Position numbers and translations under genes: made by a program. A stretch of DNA of 39,382 nucleotides from an uncultured Phascolarctobacterium sp. (GTDB lineage: Bacteria; Bacillota; Negativicutes; Acidaminococcales; Acidaminococcaceae): NCBI GenBank assembly GCA_900541915.1, contig UQLS01000018.1:1-39382 (forward strand). Direction: 5' to 3'. The notes below the pieces were generated by a model. It had not been told where the DNA came from and did no database searches. It saw nothing but the letters and a program-made list of their open reading frames with translations. Shown here one piece after another: positions 12,699 through 20,659 of the stretch. Every line of letters begins with the position of its first letter. The first letter of the stretch is position 1.

Positions 12699-15272
12699 TT
12701 AAAAAGAGTAGTTAGCCTGGATATTGGCACTGAAACCTTCTCTGTTGCCGCCATAACCACGTACCACGGCTTCGATAACCCAGGGAGATTTCTTCTGGTT
12801 GCCATAGCTGATACCTAATTCACCAATCACAGTACCACCGCGCAGTCCGCCGTCATCGTCAATATATTCGCCTTGCGTGCTGATATTGCTTCTGCCGTCC
12901 AGTTCATATTCATAGGCAGCACCATAATACACTTTAAAATTATCATCTACCTGCTGCACAAGTCTGCCGCCTGCGCGCAGTCTTTTGGATTCAACTTCAC
13001 CAAAGTGAAAATCGTTGCTGAAACTGCTGCCAGTAATGGTAAAATCACTGTCATTAAAATGTGTGTAATAAAAACCACCGTATACATCAAGTTCAGTTTT
13101 ATAATTCATCTTAAAAATCTTACCCAGGGAAAGGTCTGCGCCATAATAACTGCTGTCCGTCTGATAACCATAGTTATTGCCAGCCTTATCTGCCAGGCCG
13201 TTTTTAAGCTCGTTCTTCAAAGTTCCGGCTCTTAAAGCAGCCTGAGTATAAAAACCATTATCCCAGGAATATCTTGCTGCCAGACCGCCGCCGTTATAAA
13301 CCGCAGAACCATCAAAACGAAAGAAATTGCCGTCAAAAGTATTATAGTCACGATAATTGCCCTGACCATTTTCATAGAAAATGCCATAACGCAATTTACC
13401 ATCAGCTAATTTTTTAGTATCAGCAACACCTACGATACCGCTCCAGCCGTTCAGCTTTGCTTCGCCGCCCACATCATAAGTGCTGGCATTGCCCTGTACG
13501 GCAGCGAAAGTATTAATACCTTCAAGGCCTGCCTGTCCGCGCAAAGAATCATCCAGCAGCTCGCTGCCCTGATTTACCAATGCCATGCCGATATTTCTGT
13601 TATAGGTCATAAGCTTCAGCTGTTCGCTCTGATTTCTGCCGTCGATAGTAAAATCAATGCTGTTATTTTCTGCATTGTTATAAACCTCGCCGTATACCTC
13701 ATGGGCAATACCGTCAAGGAATTCTACCTTTACTTTCTCATCATAAGCTTCGTTAAAAATAAGTCCTGCATCATTTTGAATAAGATGCATGCTTTCACCA
13801 ATATGCTGCTTCGGATCTTCTGTATCAAAGCTTATCCAGTTGCCATTGATGGAAGTTCCGGAAAGGTCGGTTGCCTGCTGTCCGGTAATCTTGATTACAG
13901 TACCATCATCCTGCCAGTTAAGCTTGCCAAAAACGATTTCATCAGTACCGCTAATATTTTTTACACTACCCTGCCAGGAATCAAGTACCAGACGATTGTT
14001 GCTGCTGGTATTACTGCCGCTGTAACCGCCGGTAACAGATGCCTGCTCCAGATTATACATCTCACTGCCGCTACCTTTAAGTACTACAGTATTATTATCC
14101 GCAGAACCGCCAGCACTGTAGCCACCAACAATATTTCCCTGCACATTGCTATCAATAATCTCTACTACGTTATCACTTACAGATGCTTTACTGTCGGCAT
14201 AGCCGCCGATAACGCTGCCGGTAATATCGCTTTTATTAATAATTACAGTATTATTTTTTACTTCACCAGCGCCATGTGTATCCTGCAAATAGCCTCCGCT
14301 GACATTGCCAGTTACATAGCTGGACTTAATGTTGACATTATTATTGTAAGCATTGCCCTGCATGGTCATGCCGCCGTACACAGTACCGGAAATATTACTG
14401 TCTGCCAGACTGACACTGTTGAGAAACACATTGCCATTATAATTTTTACCGCCTGCTACAGTATAGATGGTAGAATCACTGTTATTTACATTAACGCTGT
14501 TTCCGTAAACTGCTGCTTCTGCATCATGATCTCCATACCCGCCTACCACATCAAAGGCGTAAATATCATCTTTTACTGTTACATTATTGCGAGCAACAAG
14601 ACCGGAAGCGCTGAAACCGCCGTAAATACCGCCAAAATAATTTTCACCGATATTATTGATAATTACATAGTTATCAGAAACGATGCCAATATTTTTACTG
14701 TTGCCGCCGTAAACATCCATGTAATTATTGAAAGTTCCGTCGTTAATGATGACATGATTTTTACTGATGCTGCCGTATTCGCTGTAACCGCCTGAAATAT
14801 CAACACCATCAAAAATTCCGTTGTTGATTTCCACACCGTTATTATAAACAGTACCTCTTACAGAATAACCGCCGTTGATACCATATTTATTTCTTTCAAA
14901 AGAACCATTATCAATCTTAACATTATTATTATCTACAAAACGATAATCACTGTAACCGCCAAAAATACTTACTCTTGTAAACTGACCATCCTTTACCTGA
15001 ACTGTATTGCCGTGTAAATCGTAATCATTATCATTCTGGTCGCTTTTTGCACCGAAGCATATAAAATCTTTAATTTGCTGACTATTGGGCAAATCCACAA
15101 CAACTGTGTTATTTACTAATTTATCATCGTTTAAACTCGCATTGATACCAGTAGACTTATACTGAGCTGAATCAGTCATCGTAATATCCTGTGCCTGTAC
15201 GTTACCATACCAGCTGCAGGCCATTAAGAAGCTTAAAACCAGTTTCTGTAATCCAATGACACTTTTTTTCAT
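12699..15272 (-). CDS. Autotransporter with a 12-fold GGY-repeat passenger
   Basis: This is an 857-residue type V secretion protein. A signal peptide (about 1-27, ending NVQAQ) leads into a passenger built of about twelve repeats of 25-35 residues. Each has a GGY-type turn (FGGYS, NGGYS, SGGYS, YGGNS, YGGFS, VGGYG, AGGKN, YGGMT, SGGYL, IGGYA, VGGYS, TGGYS) followed by an NxVxI strand, as in a right-handed beta-helix. From about residue 590 to the end is an autotransporter beta-barrel with alternating aromatic strands and terminal NYSF, the outer-membrane insertion signal. The protein proves a diderm envelope if the gene is functional. GAGG lies 9 bases before the ATG. The passenger has no visible protease or lipase motif, so adhesion or surface coating is the likely role. 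Confidence 0.9.
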   Translation of the reverse strand: MKKSVIGLQKLVLSFLMACSWYGNVQAQDITMTDSAQYKSTGINASLNDDKLVNNTVVVDLPNSQQIKDFICFGAKSDQNDNDYDLHGNTVQVKDGQFTRVSIFGGYSDYRFVDNNNVKIDNGSFERNKYGINGGYSVRGTVYNNGVEINNGIFDGVDISGGYSEYGSISKNHVIINDGTFNNYMDVYGGNSKNIGIVSDNYVIINNIGENYFGGIYGGFSASGLVARNNVTVKDDIYAFDVVGGYGDHDAEAAVYGNSVNVNNSDSTIYTVAGGKNYNGNVFLNSVSLADSNISGTVYGGMTMQGNAYNNNVNIKSSYVTGNVSGGYLQDTHGAGEVKNNTVIINKSDITGSVIGGYADSKASVSDNVVEIIDSNVQGNIVGGYSAGGSADNNTVVLKGSGSEMYNLEQASVTGGYSGSNTSSNNRLVLDSWQGSVKNISGTDEIVFGKLNWQDDGTVIKITGQQATDLSGTSINGNWISFDTEDPKQHIGESMHLIQNDAGLIFNEAYDEKVKVEFLDGIAHEVYGEVYNNAENNSIDFTIDGRNQSEQLKLMTYNRNIGMALVNQGSELLDDSLRGQAGLEGINTFAAVQGNASTYDVGGEAKLNGWSGIVGVADTKKLADGKLRYGIFYENGQGNYRDYNTFDGNFFRFDGSAVYNGGGLAARYSWDNGFYTQAALRAGTLKNELKNGLADKAGNNYGYQTDSSYYGADLSLGKIFKMNYKTELDVYGGFYYTHFNDSDFTITGSSFSNDFHFGEVESKRLRAGGRLVQQVDDNFKVYYGAAYEYELDGRSNISTQGEYIDDDGGLRGGTVIGELGISYGNQKKSPWVIEAVVRGYGGNREGFSANIQANYSF

Positions 15273-15698
15273 CTTATTATACCTCTACTTTGTTTTCCTT
15301 TAATCTAAGCATAACATTTATATAGTATAAGTACAATAGATTTAATCTTAACTAAATGTAGTTTCTGTGAATTTTAAAATACTTTTTTGTGTCATGGATT
15401 TTATATTTTATAATTATACATAAAATATTCTTTCTATTTTTATAACATTATTATTTTTAATCTTATTTAATAAGACTGTATCTATGCTTTTTATATTTTA
15501 AAAATTTCTTTATCTTAGACAAGTATACAGAAATAATGTATAAGTTATCTTAATAGAAAATATTTATTTTTTACTTATTTACACAACTAAATTAACAGAC
15601 AACAATTTGACATCACAAATAACTGCTGTATTATATTTCCTTTAAAAGAAGATAATACTGGCAGCAATAGAGTACTATGTAATTGTTAAATAAAACAG
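15273..15698. other. AT-rich intergenic region upstream of the autotransporter
   Basis: This 426-base stretch is very AT-rich and contains no credible open frame on either strand. A weak -10-like TATACT near 15325 on the minus strand might serve the autotransporter gene, but no convincing -35 accompanies it. The length leaves room for regulator sites. I see no RNA gene. Confidence 0.5.
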
Positions 15699-15731
15699 AA
15701 AACCCCGAAAGCATAAGCTTTCGGGGTTTTG
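15699..15731 (-). terminator. Terminator of rplM-rpsI
   Basis: AAAACCCCGAAAGC, a 4-base loop and GCTTTCGGGGTTTT give a perfect 14-bp stem with T on the minus-strand 3' side. It is the strongest-looking terminator in the window and closes the rplM-rpsI operon. Confidence 0.92.
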
Positions 15732-15755
15732 AATACGTACAATACGCAGTCGCGA

Positions 15756-16148
15756 TTAACGTTTGGAGAACTGGGAAGCTTTACGAGCTTTCTTCAAGCC
15801 GTATTTACGACGTTCTTTTTCACGCGGGTCGCGAGTTAAGAGACCAGCTTTTTTCAGAGCCGGACGGAATTCTTCGTCAACTTTCAGCAGAGCACGTGCA
15901 ATACCGTGACGGATAGCACCAGCTTGGCCGGAAATACCGCCGCCGTTAACGTTTACCAAAACATCATATTTGCCTTTGGTTTCAGTGATTTCCAGCGGTT
16001 GGTTAACGATAAGTTCTAAGGTTTTCAAACCGAAATATTTGTCTAATTGACGGTCGTTGATAACGATGTTGCCTTCACCCGGAACCAGGCGAACGCGAGC
16101 AACGGAAGATTTACGACGACCGGTCGCATTATAAGTAACTACTGCCAT
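15756..16148 (-). CDS. rpsI: Ribosomal protein S9
   Basis: The 130-residue product is S9 of the small subunit, whose C-terminal tail contacts P-site tRNA. It starts MAVVTYNATGRRKSSVARV, with the conserved GGGISGQAGAIRHGIARAL block (about 70-88) and the basic end RKARKASQFSKR. Length is normal. It follows rplM by 23 bases with a ribosome binding site and ends before a strong terminator. Confidence 0.98.
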   Translation of the reverse strand: MAVVTYNATGRRKSSVARVRLVPGEGNIVINDRQLDKYFGLKTLELIVNQPLEITETKGKYDVLVNVNGGGISGQAGAIRHGIARALLKVDEEFRPALKKAGLLTRDPREKERRKYGLKKARKASQFSKR

Positions 16149-16171
16149 TTATTGTTCCCTCCCGGATGTTA

Positions 16172-16609
16172 TTATCTTACGTTAATTTCCAATACTTCAG
16201 GTTTTTGAGCTGCATGCGGATGTTCGCTGCCAGCATATACATGAAGTTTAGAGAAGATTTGGCTGCCAAGACGGTTTTTAGGAATCATGCCTTTAACAGC
16301 AAGTTCTACCATTCTTACCGGGTTTTTCTTCAGCATGTCGCCAGCTTTGGTGTAGCTGTCGCCGCCGAGATAACCGGAATGACGGAAGTAAATTTTGTGA
16401 GTAAGTTTTTTACCGGTCAGAACAACTTTGTCTGCATTGATAACGATTACGTGATCACCGGTGTCCATGTGCGGGGTAAAAGTCGGTTTATGTTTACCGC
16501 GCAGGATTTTAGCAACTTCAGCAGCCATGCGGCCGAGAGTTTTATCAGCTGCGTCAACAACGAACCATTTACGTTCGATGTTGGACGGATTAGCCATAAA
16601 AGATTTCAT
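16172..16609 (-). CDS. rplM: Ribosomal protein L13
   Basis: L13 is an early-assembling large-subunit protein. The 145 residues include ERKWFVVDAADKTLGRMAA near the start, DHVIVINADKV, and GMIPKNRLGSQIFSKLHVYAGSEHPHAAQKP at the end (with the HPHAAQKP signature). AGGAGGG lies upstream of ATG 16607-16609; an internal ATG four codons on has no better site. It is first in its operon with a consensus promoter and an 85-base leader. Confidence 0.98.
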   Translation of the reverse strand: MKSFMANPSNIERKWFVVDAADKTLGRMAAEVAKILRGKHKPTFTPHMDTGDHVIVINADKVVLTGKKLTHKIYFRHSGYLGGDSYTKAGDMLKKNPVRMVELAVKGMIPKNRLGSQIFSKLHVYAGSEHPHAAQKPEVLEINVR

Positions 16610-16695
16610 CCTTATGTCCCTCCTAAGAAATATACAGTTCGTTGCGATCTTCTCACTTTCTTTCGGGGCTAGTGAAATCTAGCGGAAAATCACGT
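16610..16695 (-). promoter_or_regulatory. rplM 5' leader, possible autoregulatory RNA
   Basis: The leader from the predicted start (about 16695) to the ATG can form a small hairpin, GCTAG-ATTTCA-CTAGC. This competes with an alternative GTGA/TCAC pairing. It then has a CCCCGAAAG segment before the AGGAGGG site. L13 leaders that bind L13 are known in Firmicutes. I cannot confirm that this one matches their consensus. Confidence 0.35.
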
Positions 16696-16701
16696 ATATT
16701 T

Positions 16702-16730
16702 ATTATAGCTATCTGCTCAATGTAAGTCAA
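16702..16730 (-). promoter_or_regulatory. Promoter of rplM-rpsI
   Basis: TTGACT (16725-16730) and TATAAT (16702-16707) are exactly 17 bases apart on the minus strand. It separates rplM-rpsI from the upstream truA operon, although no strong terminator stands between them. Confidence 0.88.
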
Positions 16731-16754
16731 GAAAAAATGTAAAAAAATTACAAT

Positions 16755-18014
16755 TTAAAGCAAATTTTTCTCGCAGTAAAAATATAACAGATGCGGCATA
16801 TCCTTCCCGCGATAATGTTTTACCAATTCTCTCTCTATCTGCATGCCCAGTTTTTCAGCAACTCTGCGGGAAGCATGATTTTCCGGGCGAATTTCGGCAA
16901 CTATTTTTTTATAGCCTAATGACAATAAATACTCAATACTGCCGCGGGCAGCTTCAACGGCATAACCCTGCTGCCAGTAAGCATTGTCTAAAATATAGCC
17001 GATACCAGGTACCTTACTGCCGCCAATATTTTCCATCAATGGTCCTGCCATGCCGATGAACTTGCCGCTCTTTTTTTCCATGACGGCAAGATAACCAAAA
17101 CCGTCCTCTTCATAACGGCGCTGACAGTCCTGCAGCCATTGAGCTACTTCTGCAGCAGAAAAGGCATGTTCCCAGGCATACATCACCTTTTCATTCTGCA
17201 ATATCTTACTCATTGCCGGCAAATCTTCCTGCTGCAGCTTACGCAGATACAAACGCTCAGTTTCAATCAAAGCATAAGGCTCATAAAAAACCTCCTGCAG
17301 ATATAACCCCTGCGGCGGCGCCGGCTCGTTAAGAAACTCACAGCGGCTGGCAGTCAATTCTCTGGCAAAGTCCTGCGGCGTGCGCAAGCCAAGACCAATC
17401 TGCACCATGGACCAGACCAGATTGCGCACCATGTGATATAAAAATCCGTCTCCGCCAACAGTAAAGCGTACTTCATTGCCACTGCGCTGCCATTTAGCTT
17501 CATACATGGTCTTTATGGGAGAGGAATCCACACTGCCGCTGCTGCGGAAGGCAGAAAAATCATGAGTTCCCAGCAGCATAGCCGCAGCCTCGTTCATAGC
17601 TTCAAGATCAAGTTTCTGCCGCAGCTGCCAGGCATACCGTACCTGACATGGGTCATTATGCGCGTTCTCCAAAATCCTGTATAAATAACGTTTCCAGCAG
17701 GCGCTGATGCGGGCATGAAATCCTTCCTGTACTTCTTCTGCGCTGATAATGACAATATCCGGCGGCAGCATTTTTTCCGCTGCCCGCACAATATTAGCGC
17801 AGGGAATACGTCCATTTGTAGTAAAGCTTACGGTCTGCGCCAAGGCATGTACGCCGGTATCAGTCCTGCCGCTACCTACCGTAGTAATATTTTCTCCGCA
17901 CAGTTTGCTCAACACTTCTTCCAACACATTCTGCACTGCTGTTACATTTTTCTGCTTCTGAAAGCCGCGGTAACCGCTGCCGTCATAAGCAACAACCAGC
18001 TTTATAGTGCGCAT
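16755..18014 (-). CDS. truA: TruA tRNA pseudouridine synthase fused to a GNAT acetyltransferase
   Basis: Residues 1-245 are TruA, which makes pseudouridine at positions 38-40 of the tRNA anticodon arm. They contain the catalytic GRTDTGVHA with D52, GFHARISACWKRYLYRI and GFLYHMVRNLV. A normal TruA ends near here. Without a break, residues 249-419 continue as a RimJ/RimL-type GNAT domain: IETERLYLRKLQQEDLPAMSK, GYILDNAYWQQGYAVEAA with the acetyl-CoA region, and RPENHASRRVAEKLGMQ. The frame is open throughout, so this is a true fusion or an unsplit pair, not an artefact of overlapping frames. The GNAT could acetylate a ribosomal protein or another substrate; this is not known. The start overlaps the end of ecfT by 13 bases, showing coupling. 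Confidence 0.93.
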   Translation of the reverse strand: MRTIKLVVAYDGSGYRGFQKQKNVTAVQNVLEEVLSKLCGENITTVGSGRTDTGVHALAQTVSFTTNGRIPCANIVRAAEKMLPPDIVIISAEEVQEGFHARISACWKRYLYRILENAHNDPCQVRYAWQLRQKLDLEAMNEAAAMLLGTHDFSAFRSSGSVDSSPIKTMYEAKWQRSGNEVRFTVGGDGFLYHMVRNLVWSMVQIGLGLRTPQDFARELTASRCEFLNEPAPPQGLYLQEVFYEPYALIETERLYLRKLQQEDLPAMSKILQNEKVMYAWEHAFSAAEVAQWLQDCQRRYEEDGFGYLAVMEKKSGKFIGMAGPLMENIGGSKVPGIGYILDNAYWQQGYAVEAARGSIEYLLSLGYKKIVAEIRPENHASRRVAEKLGMQIERELVKHYRGKDMPHLLYFYCEKNLL

Positions 18015-18820
18015 AGAGCAGTACCCCAGCGCAAGAAGGCCAGCAGCGCCGTTAATGCAAAAATAGTACCGAAAGCAGCGTAGTCGATACCTTTATACAT
18101 CAGCTCATGCATCCTGGTGCGTCCTTCACCGCCGCGATAGCAGCGGGATTCCATAGCCACAGCAAGCTCATCCGCTCTGCGGAAAGCACTTATAAACAAC
18201 GGTACCAGAAGCGGCAGCATATTTTTGGCACGCTGCAGCAGGTTGCCGCTGCTGAAATCCGCGCCCCTTGCTGTCTGCGCCTTCATAATACGGTCAGTTT
18301 CTTCCAGCAGCGTAGGGATAAAACGCAGCGCAATAGTCATCATCATAGCCAGTTCATGCGCAGGTACGCCGATTTTCTTAAACGGACGCAGCAGACTTTC
18401 GATGCCGTCCGTCAGCACAATCGGCGAAGTAGTAAAGGTAAGAACCGAAGAAAACAGTAAAAGCAGCATCAGACGCAAAGACATCTTTACGCCTAATTCC
18501 AAGCCTTCCTGAGTTACAGACAAAAACTTCCAGGTAAAGAGTACCGTTTCACCGGGCGCAGTAAACATATGAATACCCAGCGTCAGCACAACGATAATCA
18601 TAATGGGCTTTAAAGATTTTAAAACCATCATCAGCGGCAGTCTGGAAAACAGAATAACCGCCAAAGCAAAGCCTGTCAGAATACCGTAGGATAAAAAGCT
18701 GTCGGCAAAAAATATCGCGATAATATAAATCAGCGTTGCCAAAATCTTAGTTCTGGGGTCAAGACGATGAATAAAAGAATTTCCCGGAAAATATTGTCCG
18801 AGAGTAATATCACTCAGCAT
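18002..18820 (-). CDS. ecfT: ECF transporter transmembrane component EcfT
   Basis: This is the 272-residue energy-coupling membrane subunit of the shared (group II) ECF vitamin transporters. It begins MLSDITLGQYFPGNSFIHRLDPRTKIL, the EcfT hallmark region, with several membrane helices. It carries the two coupling motifs that grip the ATPases, QTARGADFSSG and AMESRCYRGG. ATG at 18818-18820 overlaps the ecfA2 stop (TAATG), with AGGGG 8 bases upstream; a GTG nine bases earlier falls in that site. It needs substrate-binding S components encoded elsewhere. Confidence 0.95.
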   Translation of the reverse strand: MLSDITLGQYFPGNSFIHRLDPRTKILATLIYIIAIFFADSFLSYGILTGFALAVILFSRLPLMMVLKSLKPIMIIVVLTLGIHMFTAPGETVLFTWKFLSVTQEGLELGVKMSLRLMLLLLFSSVLTFTTSPIVLTDGIESLLRPFKKIGVPAHELAMMMTIALRFIPTLLEETDRIMKAQTARGADFSSGNLLQRAKNMLPLLVPLFISAFRRADELAVAMESRCYRGGEGRTRMHELMYKGIDYAAFGTIFALTALLAFLRWGTALCAL

Positions 18821-19677
18821 TATCTCCACCCCTTTGCTTTCTTAATCATCTGCAGCAGAGTAAGCTCATCTGTAATGCCCTGCGGCAGCTCCATTCCCTG
18901 CCTGCGCAGCAGGTCAGCCAGTTTAAACACCTGCGGCTCATCCATACCAACCTCTACCAGCTTTTGCTGATGATTACGGAAAATATCAGCAGGATTACCG
19001 TCAAACAAAATTTTTCCCTGATTGATTACCAGCAGGCGCTTAGCATATTTCACAGCTTCTTCCATGCTGTGAGTAACAAGCACGATAGCAATGCCGCGGC
19101 TTTGATGCAGCGCTATGATTTCCTTGAAGACCGCATTGCGGCTGCGCGGGTCAAGCCCTGCCGAAGGCTCGTCCAATACGAGGTAATCAGGATTCATCGC
19201 TACTACCCCCGCTATTGCCACGCGGCGCATCTGTCCGCCGCTCAGCTGAAAAGGAGAACGTTTGGCAAATGATTCAAAATCCAAACCAACAAAAGCCATA
19301 GCTTCTCTTACCTGCTTATCAACTTCCTCAGGCTGGAAACCACGATTGCGCGGGCCAAAAGCAATATCCTCATATACAGTTTCAGCAAAAATCTGATGTT
19401 CAGGATACTGGAACACCATGCCTACCAGCTGGCGTGCCTTTTTAGCAGCAGCATCTTTGCCTGCCAGATTTACGTCATCAACAGCCACCTGACCTGCATC
19501 CGGTTTCAGCAAGCCGTTAAGATGCTGCACCAGGGTAGATTTACCGCTGCCGGTATGCCCGATAACGGCTACAATCTCACCCTTGTCAATGCTGACGGAC
19601 ACATCATCCAGCGCCTTTTTCTCAAAGGGCGTGCCGCGCATATATGTATAGCAAATATTTTTAATATCTATCGACAT
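18820..19677 (-). CDS. ecfA2: ECF transporter ATPase EcfA2
   Basis: The 285-residue ABC ATPase has Walker A GHTGSGKST, Q-loop VFQYPEHQIF, signature LSGGQMRR and Walker B YLVLDEPSAGLDP. The RGTPFEKKALDDVS stretch near residues 14-27 marks the EcfA2 rather than the EcfA1 type. It pairs with EcfA1 to drive vitamin uptake through EcfT. It overlaps ecfA1 by 10 bases, with GAGG in the end of ecfA1. Confidence 0.95.
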   Translation of the reverse strand: MSIDIKNICYTYMRGTPFEKKALDDVSVSIDKGEIVAVIGHTGSGKSTLVQHLNGLLKPDAGQVAVDDVNLAGKDAAAKKARQLVGMVFQYPEHQIFAETVYEDIAFGPRNRGFQPEEVDKQVREAMAFVGLDFESFAKRSPFQLSGGQMRRVAIAGVVAMNPDYLVLDEPSAGLDPRSRNAVFKEIIALHQSRGIAIVLVTHSMEEAVKYAKRLLVINQGKILFDGNPADIFRNHQQKLVEVGMDEPQVFKLADLLRRQGMELPQGITDELTLLQMIKKAKGWR

Positions 19678-20492
19678 AATACCTCTGCCAGCTCCTCATC
19701 GGTAATAATTTCCTTAGGCAATTTAATGCCGCTCTTGCGCAGCTCACTGGCAATTTTAGCCGCCAGCGGCGCTTCCAGTCCAACCTTTTCCAACTCGTCC
19801 ACTCTGCTGAATACTTCATGGGGCGTACCGGAAAAACGGATATGACCCTTTTCCATTACTACAACTCTGTCAGCTTCCAAAGCCTCAGTCATATAGTGAG
19901 TAATATAGACAATGGTAATGCCTTTTTCTTTGTTCAGCTTTTTTACCGTACGCACAATTTCCTGTCTGCCCTGCGGGTCCAGCATAGCTGTTGGCTCGTC
20001 TAATACGATAACTCTTGGCTCCAACGCCAGTACACCGGCAATGGCAATACGCTGCTTTTGACCACCGCTCAAAAGATGGGGTGCGTGCTTGGCATAATCA
20101 GACATACCTACCGCAGCCAGCGCATGGTCAACACGCTCTCTGATTTCCGGACCGGGTACACCGATATTTTCCGGACCGAAAGCCACATCTTCCTCCACGA
20201 TAGCGGCAACAATCTGATTATCAGGATTTTGAAAAACCATGCCCACATGCTGACGTATGTCCCACAGATTTTTCTCCTCCGTTGTATCTAAACCATCCAC
20301 GATACATTTACCAGAAGTAGGCAGCAGCAGTGCGTTTAAATGCCGCGCCAGAGTAGACTTGCCGCTGCCGTTAGCACCGATAATAGCAATAAACTCTCCG
20401 GCAGGTATATCAAGATTTATTCCGTTTAAGGCGCTGACTTCGTTTCCGTCAGCGTCAGTATATATATGTTTCAGCTCCTGTACAGAAATCAC
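19668..20492 (-). CDS. ecfA1: ECF transporter ATPase EcfA1
   Basis: The ABC ATPase has Walker A GANGSGKST, Q-loop VFQNPDNQIV, signature LSGGQKQR and Walker B VIVLDEPTAMLDP. The start is a GTG at 20490-20492 (274 residues), preceded by GGAGG at spacing 8. Longer frames starting up to 20555 are ruled out because the promoter -10 (20527-20532) puts the transcript start near 20520. It is first of ecfA1-ecfA2-ecfT-truA. Confidence 0.94.
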   Translation of the reverse strand: MISVQELKHIYTDADGNEVSALNGINLDIPAGEFIAIIGANGSGKSTLARHLNALLLPTSGKCIVDGLDTTEEKNLWDIRQHVGMVFQNPDNQIVAAIVEEDVAFGPENIGVPGPEIRERVDHALAAVGMSDYAKHAPHLLSGGQKQRIAIAGVLALEPRVIVLDEPTAMLDPQGRQEIVRTVKKLNKEKGITIVYITHYMTEALEADRVVVMEKGHIRFSGTPHEVFSRVDELEKVGLEAPLAAKIASELRKSGIKLPKEIITDEELAEVLCR

Positions 20493-20526
20493 AGTATTTG
20501 CCTCCATATTTTTAGTCATTGACCTT

Positions 20527-20555
20527 ATTATATAATTGTAAAAAAAAATAGTCAA
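20527..20555 (-). promoter_or_regulatory. Promoter of the ecf-truA operon, nested in the gdh terminator
   Basis: TTGACT (20550-20555) and TATAAT (20527-20532) are exactly 17 bases apart on the minus strand. The -35 is the last arm of the gdh terminator hairpin, and the terminator's run of nine T forms part of the spacer. One sequence therefore ends gdh transcripts and starts ecfA1 transcripts. Confidence 0.85.
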
Positions 20556-20580
20556 CCAGCACCAAAGTACCGGTTGACTA
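20540..20580 (-). terminator. Terminator of the glutamate dehydrogenase gene
   Basis: On the minus strand TAGTCAACC and GGTTGACTA pair perfectly, extended inward by GTAC/GTGC around a TTTG loop, and nine T follow. It lies about 80 bases past the gdh stop. Confidence 0.9.
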
Positions 20581-20659
20581 TTGTAAGTTTAATTTTCACT
20601 TTTTAAATTAAGCAGCTGTATGAGCATATTTCTGCCAGTCGTTACAGCTAACTTAAGTA

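Noticed and set aside
13701..14795. Long plus-strand frame of 364 codons inside the autotransporter
   Set aside because: Antisense shadow created by the biased, repetitive codons of the passenger; no start site or promoter.
12699..15272. Repeats in the autotransporter as a CRISPR array or tandem DNA repeat
   Set aside because: The repetition is at protein level with diverged DNA; there are no identical direct repeats separated by unique spacers.
15683..15916. Plus-strand frame across the rpsI terminator
   Set aside because: Antisense to rpsI and begins within the terminator hairpin.
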